Shown one piece after another: positions 36,169-44,300 of a stretch of DNA of 57,620 bases; position 1 is the stretch's first letter, and each line of letters begins with the position of its first letter. A program made the translations under genes and the position numbers. Source of the DNA: CAZCTC01 sp964501335 (GTDB lineage: Bacteria > Chloroflexota > Anaerolineae > B4-G1 > SLSP01); assembly GCA_964501335.1 (NCBI GenBank), contig CAZCTC010000050.1, positions 1 to 57,620 of the forward strand, given 5' to 3'. The notes under the pieces were generated by a model, which was not told the origin of the DNA, ran no database searches, and worked only from the letters and a program-made list of their open reading frames with translations.

Positions 36169-36204
36169 ATGTTTTCGTGCGCATCAGAATGCGCACGAAA
36201 ACAT
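36169..36204 (+). repeat. Interspersed hairpin repeat, copy 12
   Basis: A perfect 16-base-pair stem (36169-36184 with 36189-36204), loop CAGA, core GTGCGCAT/ATGCGCAC, preceded by ACGCCGCGCTGGATGGGG. Confidence 0.9.
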
Positions 36205-36283
36205 AGGTCTTTTCCAGAACCGCCCCGGCGAAGCAGGCTGCCTACTGTCTATACACCACACTGGATGAAGAGAGTTCTTTTAT

Positions 36284-36323
36284 TTAAGTTTTGGTGCGCA
36301 TCAGAATGCGCACCAAAACTTAA
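36284..36323 (+). repeat. Interspersed hairpin repeat, copy 13
   Basis: A perfect 18-base-pair stem (36284-36301 with 36306-36323), loop CAGA, core GTGCGCAT/ATGCGCAC. The arms AAGTTTTGG and CCAAAACTT are compensated variants of the usual arms. Confidence 0.9.
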
Positions 36324-36415
36324 TCCTTTTCCAGAGCCGCTCCAACGGACGCGCTCTTACTCCCCCTCTCCCGCGCGCGGGAGAGGGGGGCAGGGGGGTG
36401 AGGGGGCTTTTGTTT

Positions 36416-36451
36416 ATGTTTTGGCGCGCCTCAGAAGGCGCGCCAAAACAT
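36416..36451 (+). repeat. Interspersed hairpin repeat, copy 14
   Basis: A perfect 16-base-pair stem (36416-36431 with 36436-36451), loop CAGA, core GCGCGCCT/AGGCGCGC. Confidence 0.9.
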
Positions 36452-36497
36452 GGGCTTTTTCCAGAGCCGCCCGGGCGACACAAATGTTTTTCCTTTA

Positions 36498-37691
36498 TTA
36501 AGCCAGCGCCGCTATCCGCCCGGCCAGTTCCCGTCCCTGTGACTCCAGCTGCGCCGGATCGCCCATCAAATCCAGCTTCTCATAGTGCAGCCGCAGTGCC
36601 CCGGCCCCGCGAACGGTCAAATCGCCCGATGGCGCCTTCTCATGGCCGGGATGGACCAGCACACCGACCGGCAAATCCAGAGCATGACAGCCGGCCAGCA
36701 ATTGATAGAAATCGCCCTGATCCGAATCCAGCCGGTACCGGGCATCGATCACCAACGCCGGCTGCCCCTGGCGATAAAGCACCAGATCGGGCTTGATAAA
36801 AACATGGCCGGCCGCGCCGTCCCCCAAAGAATGCGGCTCGTGACGACGCAGATAGAAGCTCTTTTTGCCCAGCTCACGCTCCAGCACGGCCGCCAGATAA
36901 TCCTCGAAAAGACGGTCCATATCTACCACGTAAGCAAAGAAAGAGGCCTCGCCTTCGGTTCCGCTGAAGGTCAAAGAATCCAGCAGCAAACGGGCCAGCG
37001 AGAGCGCCGGGCGATACGAATCGTTGAGCCGATGAAAGCCCAGCTGCCCCACCAGCCACCGCGCATCCGGAACGCCCTTCACCTCGCCCAACGATTGGCT
37101 TAAGCGATACAGCCGGCCGCGCATCGTGGCATCGCGATAACGATAGCTCTCCAGCCCGAAGATTGTCGAGCGCAGCACCCGGTTCTCCGGCACATCGATC
37201 GTAAAGCGGTTGAAGGTGCAGACATGCCGATCCCGCAGCGCCGGATGGCGGGTCAATGTTTCCGCCAGCCGCAACCGCCCCCGCACTTCCGGCAGATCTT
37301 CCGTCGTGGAACGGTAACCGCACAACAGCCCGCGCGAGACCAGAATCTCCACTTCCTTGACGAAGGCATGCACGATAAACTCGAAAAACTCCGTCACCGT
37401 GGTATACGAATGCGATTCGCCCTGGAATGGCTCGCGTCCCGGCTCATAGACAGCATCCATCAACGCGAAGAGCGTCGTCACCGGTATTTTGGGACGAATG
37501 ACCAGCTTCCGCCCCTTCGGCAACGCCACAAATCCAACCTTAGAGCCGGCCCGGAGTGTATATCGATCCGGCTCTCCCGTCGGCGTGAGGTTCACCGCGT
37601 CCGGCGCGGCCCGCCGCAGCGCCGTCAGGGCCTCCGGCACGAGCGTAGCATCGCACAATTCGTGCTCGTAGAGAATGATATCTCCGTCCAT
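36498..37691 (-). CDS. mcrC: McrC-like restriction subunit
   Basis: A 397-residue protein of the McrC family, the nuclease partner of the McrB GTPase in modification-dependent (type IV) restriction. The N-terminal part has the McrC features (LPKGRKLVIRPKIPVTTLF, GRLRLAETLTRHP). The nuclease core is at IKPDLVLYRQGQPALVIDARYR: Asp302 and Asp316 are present, but the position of the catalytic Lys of the PD-(D/E)xK core is Arg318 (D-A-R where McrC has D-A-K). The start ATG overlaps the McrB stop as TAATG, so the two are translated together. Confidence 0.88.
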   Translation of the reverse strand: MDGDIILYEHELCDATLVPEALTALRRAAPDAVNLTPTGEPDRYTLRAGSKVGFVALPKGRKLVIRPKIPVTTLFALMDAVYEPGREPFQGESHSYTTVTEFFEFIVHAFVKEVEILVSRGLLCGYRSTTEDLPEVRGRLRLAETLTRHPALRDRHVCTFNRFTIDVPENRVLRSTIFGLESYRYRDATMRGRLYRLSQSLGEVKGVPDARWLVGQLGFHRLNDSYRPALSLARLLLDSLTFSGTEGEASFFAYVVDMDRLFEDYLAAVLERELGKKSFYLRRHEPHSLGDGAAGHVFIKPDLVLYRQGQPALVIDARYRLDSDQGDFYQLLAGCHALDLPVGVLVHPGHEKAPSGDLTVRGAGALRLHYEKLDLMGDPAQLESQGRELAGRIAALA

Positions 37692-39274
37692 TACATCCGG
37701 CCCAGCTCAGCCCGTAACTTCCTCAAATCATAAGTCTTCTTATGCTCATCGGACTGGCGGTAAAAATATTCTTCCAGAGTCGGGTAGATGCTGTGATCCC
37801 AGATCAGCTGCAACCGTCCCTCATCCAGATCGGGGCGCATAAAATAGCTATGGCCGATCTGCGAATGCCACTGAATGCCGTCATCGTGCAACTTCTGATT
37901 GACGAGCGACAGCAGTCCTTCCAGCCACAGCCACTCCGTCTGCCCCCGGCTCTCAAAATAGGCCCGCACCACTTCCGGCTGCGGCCGGAGATCCACAAAA
38001 TGGAAGCGCCGGCGCAACGCATGGTCGACCAGCGCAATCGAACGATCGGCCGTATTCATCGTGCCCAAAATATAGAGGTTCTCCGGAATCCCCAACGGAT
38101 CGCCGGAATAAGGCAGGATCACCTTTTCCCGCCGATATTCCAGCAGATAAAGCAGCTCGCCCAGAATGCGGGGCAGTTCGCCGCGGTTGATTTCGTCCAG
38201 GATCAACACATAGTTCCGATCGGGGAACTCCCGCGCCGCCTCGCAAAAACGCCGAAAAACTCCCGGCCGCACCGGATAAGAGATCTCGGTATGTCCATCC
38301 GACGTCTCACGGCTGCGCGGGCGGATGCCTTCGATAAATTCCTCATAGGTATAGGAAGGATGGAACTGCACCACCTGCAAATGGCCACCCGGATCGAGCG
38401 CCGAATCGACCCAATAGCGGGCAAAACGCTTGGCGATAAAAGTCTTGCCCGTCCCCGGCGGACCGTAAAAAATGATCTGCCCCTTGTCCCGCAGCAAGAA
38501 CTCCACCTTCTTATAGAAATCCGGCGAAGAATAGGTCTCCTGACAAAGGCGCTCCAACGTCAGCAGCGCATCGAGATTCCCGTTCACCGCCGAGGCATAG
38601 ACCCCCTTGCTCACCGGATGCGCCGCCAGATCCCCCAGCTTTCCCTTCTGATTGATCCAGAAAAGGAAAAGGTCGGTCGTCATAAAATCCACCGGCGGCT
38701 GCGCACCCTTCGCCTCACTCAAAGCCTGTTTCAAATCGGCCAGATGCTTGCCGACCGCCAGATATTCCTCGCCCTCATCGCTCTTCTTGCCGCGCGGCAG
38801 ATCGGCCTTCACATCAATATCCTGCGCCGCAAAGAACTCCCGCACCTGCTTGTTCCACAGCCAGTAGCGATCCGCCATCCGCAGCCCCAACATCTCGGAA
38901 AGATACGAGGGCCCGATCCCCGGCATGAAAGCCAGCAAATTGTTGAAATCCTCCGCGGTCAGCCCGGCCTCAGCCCGGCGCAACAGCACCTCCAACGCGC
39001 TGCGCAAATTCGGCACATTCTCCTCTTCAGCGCCGAAAACCCGATCCCAGAACTCCTGCTTGTTCCATTTCAAACCGTACCAGGTATCGGTATCCTGTAA
39101 AAAAGCCGCAATCTCATCCCGGGTCAACTGGGGAATGCGCTCGTGCTGCAACAAACTGGTAGCCGTCTCCACCCGCCGTCGATGTTCAAACCGCTGCTTC
39201 CCGATCAATAGATCGGTATCCTGGACCTTCCAGAAGCGTTCGATCAATTCCTTCAACTCAGGCGTGATTTCCAT
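37691..39274 (-). CDS. mcrB: McrB-like AAA+ GTPase
   Basis: A 527-residue motor of the McrBC type. Walker A is GPPGTGKT (271-278), Walker B VLILDEINRG (356-365), the McrB signature MNTADRS is at 406-412, and the arginine-finger-type DHALRRRFHF follows. The N-terminal 260 residues form the part that in McrB reads modified DNA, but they do not look like the E. coli EVE/DUF3578 type by eye and I cannot place them. The frame ends in TAATG coupling with McrC. GAGG lies just before the ATG. A hairpin repeat follows upstream at 39298. Confidence 0.9.
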   Translation of the reverse strand: MEITPELKELIERFWKVQDTDLLIGKQRFEHRRRVETATSLLQHERIPQLTRDEIAAFLQDTDTWYGLKWNKQEFWDRVFGAEEENVPNLRSALEVLLRRAEAGLTAEDFNNLLAFMPGIGPSYLSEMLGLRMADRYWLWNKQVREFFAAQDIDVKADLPRGKKSDEGEEYLAVGKHLADLKQALSEAKGAQPPVDFMTTDLFLFWINQKGKLGDLAAHPVSKGVYASAVNGNLDALLTLERLCQETYSSPDFYKKVEFLLRDKGQIIFYGPPGTGKTFIAKRFARYWVDSALDPGGHLQVVQFHPSYTYEEFIEGIRPRSRETSDGHTEISYPVRPGVFRRFCEAAREFPDRNYVLILDEINRGELPRILGELLYLLEYRREKVILPYSGDPLGIPENLYILGTMNTADRSIALVDHALRRRFHFVDLRPQPEVVRAYFESRGQTEWLWLEGLLSLVNQKLHDDGIQWHSQIGHSYFMRPDLDEGRLQLIWDHSIYPTLEEYFYRQSDEHKKTYDLRKLRAELGRM

Positions 39275-39297
39275 GAATGCCTCTTTTTAATTTGATT

Positions 39298-39343
39298 TAT
39301 ATTTTTTCGTGGCCGCCGCAGACGGCGGCCACGAAAAAATATA
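39298..39343 (+). repeat. Interspersed hairpin repeat, longest copy
   Basis: A perfect 21-base-pair stem (39298-39318 with 39323-39343), loop CAGA, core GTGGCCGCCG/CGGCGGCCAC. It lies only 24 bases upstream of the McrB start and 9 bases from the nitroreductase stop, so it fills most of the gap. Confidence 0.92.
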
Positions 39344-39351
39344 ACATGACA

Positions 39352-39912
39352 CTATTTATACTTGGCGTTCTTGATCTTTCCCCGCGGCTTTCGAGGCTCA
39401 TACTGCTGCCAGTAAACTCGATGTTCATTGTACTGCGTACGCGCGGGCTTTTCCTCATCCGGATATCCTACATAGATAACACCGAGGGGAATCACATGGG
39501 GAGGCAAATTCAGAACCTCCGACACCGGCTTGATCACCGAAGGCAACGGATAAACCCCAATCCACACCGTTCCCAGCCCCAATCCCGGCGCCGCAATCAA
39601 AATATTCTCAATTGCCGCGCTACAATCCTGCACCCAATAGAAACGAGCCACCGAATTGTTGGCGACCTTCTCATTGCCGCAGACCACAATGGCCGCCGGC
39701 GCGACATAGGGTCCCATATGCAACTTACCCCGCAACGCCGCCATCGACTCCTGCTCAGTCACCACCACAAATTCCCAGGGTTGGCTGTTCGCAGCCGTCG
39801 GTGCCGCCATCGCCGCCCGTAAAAGCAAAATCAGCTTCTCCCGTTCCACTTCGCGAGGAAGGTATCGCCGAATACTACGCCGACGCAGAATCAGTTCGAT
39901 CGATTCATCCAT
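39352..39912 (-). CDS. Nitroreductase family protein
   Basis: A 186-residue FMN-dependent oxidoreductase of the nitroreductase family, starting with the FMN-phosphate motif RRRSIRRYLP and continuing PTAANSQPWEFVVV, both standard. The later motif GLGTVWIGVYP also fits. The family reduces nitro groups, flavins or quinones with NAD(P)H; this short form (about 186 residues) could equally act on an unknown substrate. It lies immediately upstream of the McrBC genes on the same strand but is separated from them by a hairpin. The Shine-Dalgarno is weak. Confidence 0.88.
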   Translation of the reverse strand: MDESIELILRRRSIRRYLPREVEREKLILLLRAAMAAPTAANSQPWEFVVVTEQESMAALRGKLHMGPYVAPAAIVVCGNEKVANNSVARFYWVQDCSAAIENILIAAPGLGLGTVWIGVYPLPSVIKPVSEVLNLPPHVIPLGVIYVGYPDEEKPARTQYNEHRVYWQQYEPRKPRGKIKNAKYK

Positions 39913-39978
39913 AGGTTGCCCAAAGAGGAAAATCTCCCGTTAGATTATCACAACTTTCTAAATAGACAACCATTTTGT

Positions 39979-40018
39979 TTATGTTTTCGCGGGCTTAAGA
40001 AAGCCCGCGAAAACATAA
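39979..40018 (+). repeat. Interspersed hairpin repeat, copy 16
   Basis: A perfect 18-base-pair stem (39979-39996 with 40001-40018), loop AAGA, core GCGGGCTT/AAGCCCGC, followed by GCTTTTT. It shows a fourth core type. Confidence 0.9.
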
Positions 40019-40063
40019 GCTTTTTATCTTCCGCTGTTCAAGGCTAACCGCACAGCTCGCAAT

Positions 40064-40639
<576 letters not shown>

Positions 40640-40670
40640 ATTTATACCTCCTCAGAGAGTTTTTGTTAAT

Positions 40671-40702
40671 TTTTTCGCGCGCCGCAGACGGCGCGCGAAA
40701 AA
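40671..40702 (+). repeat. Interspersed hairpin repeat, copy 17
   Basis: A perfect 14-base-pair stem (40671-40684 with 40689-40702), loop CAGA, core CGCGCGCCG/CGGCGCGCG. Confidence 0.9.
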
Positions 40703-40766
40703 TGGGCTTTTATTTCCGCTTGCGCGGGTAATCGTTATCGCAAATGCCTCAAATCATCAGATATGC

Positions 40767-41231
40767 CTATCTCCCCCGTCTCCCCGGCGCATAGACCAGC
40801 ACCCGCACCTCCGGCAGCGGCGCGAAGGCCTCCTGGATCAAAGGGAACACATCGCTCCAGTTCAATCCACCCAGGCCGCAGCCGAGGGCCGGCAGGGCCA
40901 GCGAATGGATATTTCGCTGCCGGATCTCCGTCACCAGGGCCAGCAATCCGGAACGGATATAGCCCAGATGCGACGGCAAACGGAAATCCTTCTTCGTGGG
41001 GAAATTGATAATGTAGCGCGGATTGCCGGAGCCGGGCAATCCATAGACATGCATCAGGCCCGGCTGCAAAGCCCCCGAATCACAGGCCCGCCGATAAGCC
41101 GCAAACATCTTCGGATAGGCTTCCTTGAACTGCAAAGCCAGCCCTTTGCCCATCACGCCGACCGTGTTGACCGCATTGACCAGCGCCTCAACATCGGCCT
41201 TCAACAGATCGCCTTCCGTTAATTCGATCAT
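40767..41231 (-). CDS. DarG-type macrodomain protein
   Basis: A 154-residue macrodomain (MIELTEGDLLKADVEALVNA, NTVGVMGKGLALQFK, YIINFPTKKDFRLPS, ALPALGCGLGGLNW). These motifs match the N-terminal macrodomain of DarG, which removes ADP-ribose from DNA and protects against the DarT toxin. The C-terminal DarT-binding half of DarG is missing, and no DarT gene is seen. I start at 41231, since the longer frame (to 41366) lies inside the upstream reading frame; the gap to that frame's stop is 2 bases. It may protect against nucleic-acid ADP-ribosylation from elsewhere, or be a general ADP-ribose hydrolase. Confidence 0.82.
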   Translation of the reverse strand: MIELTEGDLLKADVEALVNAVNTVGVMGKGLALQFKEAYPKMFAAYRRACDSGALQPGLMHVYGLPGSGNPRYIINFPTKKDFRLPSHLGYIRSGLLALVTEIRQRNIHSLALPALGCGLGGLNWSDVFPLIQEAFAPLPEVRVLVYAPGRRGR

Positions 41232-41233
41232 CT

Positions 41234-41488
41234 CTACTCCCAATCCGGTTCGGGCAACTTGAGATCCGGGCGATATTTCCGGATCTCCTGGCCCAAATCG
41301 CCCTTTTCCCATTTCCTGAATAAGGCCAGAGAAATCCCTTGATATGGATAATTCAGCCTGCCCCAAAGCTTCCTTTGGTAAAATTCCGGGCGGCTATGGA
41401 AAGTAATCAGCGCTCCAATCCGGGAATATCCTAATCGTTTCCTCTCAATTCTGTTTTGAAAATAGCCGGGCCTTGTAGCGTCCCGCAA
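41234..41488 (-). pseudogene. Truncated reading frame before the macrodomain gene
   Basis: A frame of up to 84 codons that ends 2 bases before the macrodomain gene in the same direction. It has no ATG; its only start-like codon (TTG) lies in the intergenic repeat module, while the sequence from about RKRLGYSRIGALI to LKLPEPDWE looks like real protein. The 5' end of a larger gene therefore seems to be replaced by the repeat mosaic. I do not recognise the product and see no DarT signature in it. Confidence 0.45.
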
Positions 41489-41545
41489 ATGATCTCTTCC
41501 CCGTAAGTCGCACCGCGCTGGATCGGGGAAGAGAGTTTTTTATTG

Positions 41546-41581
41546 ATGTTTTGGTGCGCATCAGAATGCGCACCAAAACAT
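41546..41581 (+). repeat. Interspersed hairpin repeat, copy 18
   Basis: A perfect 16-base-pair stem (41546-41561 with 41566-41581), loop CAGA, core GTGCGCAT/ATGCGCAC, arms ATGTTTTGG and CCAAAACAT. Confidence 0.9.
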
Positions 41582-41730
41582 GTCCCTTTTCCAGAGCCGC
41601 CCCGGCGGCGCAGGCTGTCTACTGGCTACTTGCTGCTGTCTACTTTCTTTGGCCTTTTCCAAAACCGCCCCGGCGGCGCAGGCTGTCTACCGGCTACTTG
41701 CTGCTGTCTACTTCCAGAGTTTTTTTGTCT

Positions 41731-41773
41731 ATGTTTTTGCGCGCCTCGGAAGGCGCGCAAATCCCCCACATAG
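41731..41773 (+). repeat. Interspersed hairpin repeat, chimeric copy
   Basis: TTTGCGCGCCT (41736-41746) pairs with AGGCGCGCAAA (41751-41761), loop CGGA. The left flank is of the ATGTTTT subtype and the right flank is AAATCCCCC of the other subtype, followed by ACATAG. This copy joins both subtypes. Confidence 0.8.
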
Positions 41774-41892
41774 AAAAAATCGCCGGGCCGCCCCGGGATA
41801 ATGGGCCAGCAGCTATGCTTGAAAAGCAAGGGTATTACCGGATTTAATTTTAAAAGCCATCAACCCAGGAGCCCACGCCCCATAATCGATTT

Positions 41893-42606
41893 TCATCTTT
41901 CGGGAGCATCCAGGTTTATCACCCAATTTCCCGTCCAGGGTTTCACACTCTGTAAGAAGGAGTCAATGCTTGAACTGGAATTGGGTTGTCCCCTATACAG
42001 AGAACGGGCATAAGATTCCATTATCCCAGGCGAGAAATATTCTACACGGATCACCTGGGTGGTGGGTGCGAGGTAAGGATTCAGGGGATCTATTGCAGTG
42101 TACAAAACGAGGCCTTGACCCGGGTAGTAAAAAGCCGCACTCCAGGAGGGTGATTCAGGAAATCCCCCGTCCCATACCCGCAGCGCTTCGGGATCGCCAT
42201 AGACGGCTCTGAAATCACCCACCTCAAGCCACTGGTTCAACGTCAAAGAAATAAATTCGACCGTATCCCTCCAGGTGATACTGGAGGTTCCTTCGTGAAA
42301 TCCACACCATTGCCAGGTAGCACCGCCGTTATTATCGGGATTGTTGATCACTAAACTGCCCGGCTCGATCCAGCGGCTGTTTTGTAAGATCCTCACAGCT
42401 TCAGAGCGGGTCGTAATACCCGGCACGATCCCTTCCCAACAAAATCCCGGGCAATCTTGATCCGCTGCTGAATCCGCGCTCTCATATACAGAAGGGACCT
42501 CGCACTTTGATTCCGAAGGCACCGCTGTCGATGAAGAGGCGGGAGCATGAGCGCAACCGCCAGCTATCAAAAAGAGGATAAAAAGTAAAGATCCAAATCG
42601 TTTCAT
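41893..42606 (-). CDS. Hypothetical lipoprotein
   Basis: A 237-residue exported lipoprotein with a lipobox (LFLIAGGC, Cys18), so it is anchored to the membrane outside the cytoplasm. The domain has a pattern GITTRSEAVRILQNS followed by strands and VGDFRAVYGDPEALRVWDG, resembling a family of Chloroflexota lipoproteins whose function is not known to me. Three further cysteines (SKCEVP, DCPGFCW) could form disulfides. A hairpin repeat separates it from the LysM gene upstream. Confidence 0.7.
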   Translation of the reverse strand: MKRFGSLLFILFLIAGGCAHAPASSSTAVPSESKCEVPSVYESADSAADQDCPGFCWEGIVPGITTRSEAVRILQNSRWIEPGSLVINNPDNNGGATWQWCGFHEGTSSITWRDTVEFISLTLNQWLEVGDFRAVYGDPEALRVWDGGFPESPSWSAAFYYPGQGLVLYTAIDPLNPYLAPTTQVIRVEYFSPGIMESYARSLYRGQPNSSSSIDSFLQSVKPWTGNWVINLDAPER

Positions 42607-42668
42607 GTTGATATAATCCCTTCTCCCTAAGATACACCCAACAGGATAGGGGTCGCTGTTTTTTGTTT

Positions 42669-42697
42669 ATTTTTTCGCGCTGACAGTGCGAAAAAAT
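42669..42697 (+). repeat. Interspersed hairpin repeat, copy 20
   Basis: ATTTTTTCGC (42669-42678) pairs with GCGAAAAAAT (42688-42697), plus a G-T and a C-G pair inside. The loop TGACA differs from CAGA. Followed by GGGCTTTTCCAGAGCCGCCC and GGCGCAGGCTGTCC. Confidence 0.8.
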
Positions 42698-42749
42698 GGG
42701 CTTTTCCAGAGCCGCCCCGGCGGCGCAGGCTGTCCACTTCCATAACCTT

Positions 42750-44192
42750 CTACCCCATCCCTTCCAAAGCTTTCTTTAAAATTTCTCTAATTTGAGCCGT
42801 AATCTCCGAGGTTTTCAAAGCAGGGTTGGAAGGGATATGCAAAAATCCCACCTGAATGCTCTTTCCGGAACTTTCTACCATATCCAGAGACCGATACATC
42901 ATCTCGTTACAAAGATATCCTTCTGCCGTACCCCAATTTTCATCTTGAACACCATCTCCATCCCAATCACCCGAATCTTTTACCTCGGCGGTATTTTCTG
43001 TCACGCCGGCGTTCTTCATGGAATTCTTGACTTTATCCGTAAGCGTGTTCGATCTTAAATCAGGGCGTCCCGATCCCGCCAACCCTTTTTCAATGGTCGG
43101 GTCCCCCTTCTTATAGTCGTTATCGGTCTCATTATAACGATGGCGGCTGGCATTCTTTTCAACCTCAAACGAGCTCCGGCCCTGACCAATCCCTAAGACC
43201 ATATTGATATCATTGCGCTGAGCCACATAGGCCCCCAAATAATTCTTAATGATCCCGTCATCGAAAGCGCTCCATAACACCGGGAGCACGACCGATTGCA
43301 CTTCAGCTTTTACCGTATGCGTGCCGCCTTTACCATCGGGAGCCTGAACCGTCAACACCTCATCGTCCAGGGCCATAGCCGCAGCACCGGAAGAATTAGA
43401 AGGCCTGCCCTGAAAAGGATCAAATCCGGTAATCAAGAATTTCTTGACCTCATCTCCTGTCTTAAAACCGCCGGCAACATCCATCACGCCCCGCGAAGCC
43501 TGCTCAAACCGCTTCTTCAACAGCTCTACATCCGCGGCCGGCAACACACTGGAAACAATTTTGGACATCATCTCCTGGCGCACGGTAAACAACCAGCCGT
43601 CTTTTTCTCCAGAATTTGGCATAGAAAGTTTCTGTCCCGGATAGATCAAATTGGGATCTTTAATCTGACTTTTATTTTCATCGTGAATATCCGACCAGGA
43701 ATTCGCATTGCCGAGATTTTGCTGAGCAATCGTACTCAAACAATCGCCCGGCTTCACTTCATGGGCAACCTTCTCCTTGCCCGCCAGCCACAACTTTTTC
43801 CCCAATTGATCAAAAAGCTCGGCGTTATAGACCTTCTTCTCTTTAAACATCTTCTCACATTGCGCCAGGACGGTCTGCAATTCCGTCAACAAAAGCACTT
43901 TGGCTTTATCGACCGGCTGCGTCCCGCTCGTCCCCCCCGGCTTCAACATGGCCACAGTCCGTTGCACATGCTGATTACCCTGCACCTGACTCATCCGCCG
44001 CACCACCGCCTGTCCCTGCGGCGGAGCAAGCCGTTGCAAAAGCGCGGCCTGCCCCGCCGTCGCCCCGCTCTGGAAAAAATCCATCTCGCCGCCGGCATTG
44101 CCGGAAAAAGTCGGTTGTCCCTCAACCGTGGGTGAAGAAGCCACCTGAGCCGGCGTTTTTTGAGAAGCCTTCAATCGAGCCTGTTCATTCAT
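42750..44192 (-). CDS. LysM-pyroglutamyl peptidase (C15) protein
   Basis: A 480-residue protein. The N-terminal 85 residues (GNAGGEMDFFQSGATAGQ, RMSQVQGNQHVQRTVAML) are Gly/Ala/Gln-rich and contain the GNQxVQR motif found in DUF4157 proteins and other cargo of extracellular contractile injection systems. A LysM domain follows (about 144-192: VAHEVKPGDCLSTIAQQN, YPGQKLSMP), which usually binds peptidoglycan. The C-terminal half is a peptidase C15 domain (about 252-457): FLITGFDPFQGRPSNSSG, Glu345 in the FEVEKNASRHRYN motif, Cys428 in AEGYLCNEM and His452 in VGFLHIPSNP, which is the complete triad of pyroglutamyl peptidase I. Insertions around 365-410 (DNDYKKGDPTIEKGLAG) are longer than in single-domain enzymes. 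I start at 44192, where AGGAGG lies 7 bases upstream. The peptidase may act on peptidoglycan-bound or protein N-terminal pyroglutamate; this is inference. Confidence 0.82.
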   Translation of the reverse strand: MNEQARLKASQKTPAQVASSPTVEGQPTFSGNAGGEMDFFQSGATAGQAALLQRLAPPQGQAVVRRMSQVQGNQHVQRTVAMLKPGGTSGTQPVDKAKVLLLTELQTVLAQCEKMFKEKKVYNAELFDQLGKKLWLAGKEKVAHEVKPGDCLSTIAQQNLGNANSWSDIHDENKSQIKDPNLIYPGQKLSMPNSGEKDGWLFTVRQEMMSKIVSSVLPAADVELLKKRFEQASRGVMDVAGGFKTGDEVKKFLITGFDPFQGRPSNSSGAAAMALDDEVLTVQAPDGKGGTHTVKAEVQSVVLPVLWSAFDDGIIKNYLGAYVAQRNDINMVLGIGQGRSSFEVEKNASRHRYNETDNDYKKGDPTIEKGLAGSGRPDLRSNTLTDKVKNSMKNAGVTENTAEVKDSGDWDGDGVQDENWGTAEGYLCNEMMYRSLDMVESSGKSIQVGFLHIPSNPALKTSEITAQIREILKKALEGMG

Positions 44193-44300
44193 ATCCCAAC
44201 CTCCTTGAACATAATTCGCTGACATATATCTTGAATACATCTTCGAGGAGGCTTCATTGGACATCAAGATCCTTCCCGCCTGGAATACCCGGCATCTTTC

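Larger units (their letters stand above)
36100..36497. repeat. Intergenic repeat mosaic G, three hairpins
   Basis: No gene. Three hairpins of the family lie in 270 bases (36169, 36284 and 36416), each followed by CCAGAGCCGC- or CCAGAACCGC-type modules. Between the second and third is a perfect palindrome CCCCCTCTCCCGCG (36362-36375) with its complement (36376-36389), followed by CAGGGGGGTGAGGGGG, a dispersed element known in many GC-rich genomes. Confidence 0.75.
41489..41892. repeat. Intergenic repeat mosaic H
   Basis: No gene. AATGATCTCTTCCCCGTAAG and CGCACCGCGCTGGATC precede hairpin 41546. After it, CCAGAGCCGCCCCGGCGGCG plus CTGTCTACTGGCTACTTGCT occurs twice in tandem (about 41590 and 41658), joined by TTCTTTGGCCTTTTCCA. 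The same joint recurs at the right edge of the window (57570-57620). A second hairpin follows at 41731. Confidence 0.75.

Noticed and set aside
36169..36451. CRISPR-like array of palindromes
   Set aside because: Three hairpins in 270 bases could suggest repeats with spacers, but the distances differ, the cores differ between units and no cas genes are present.
41234..41488. The short frame before the macrodomain as a DarT toxin
   Set aside because: DarT proteins are about 200 residues with a characteristic C-terminal Trp-Tyr-Phe; neither that ending nor other DarT motifs are seen.
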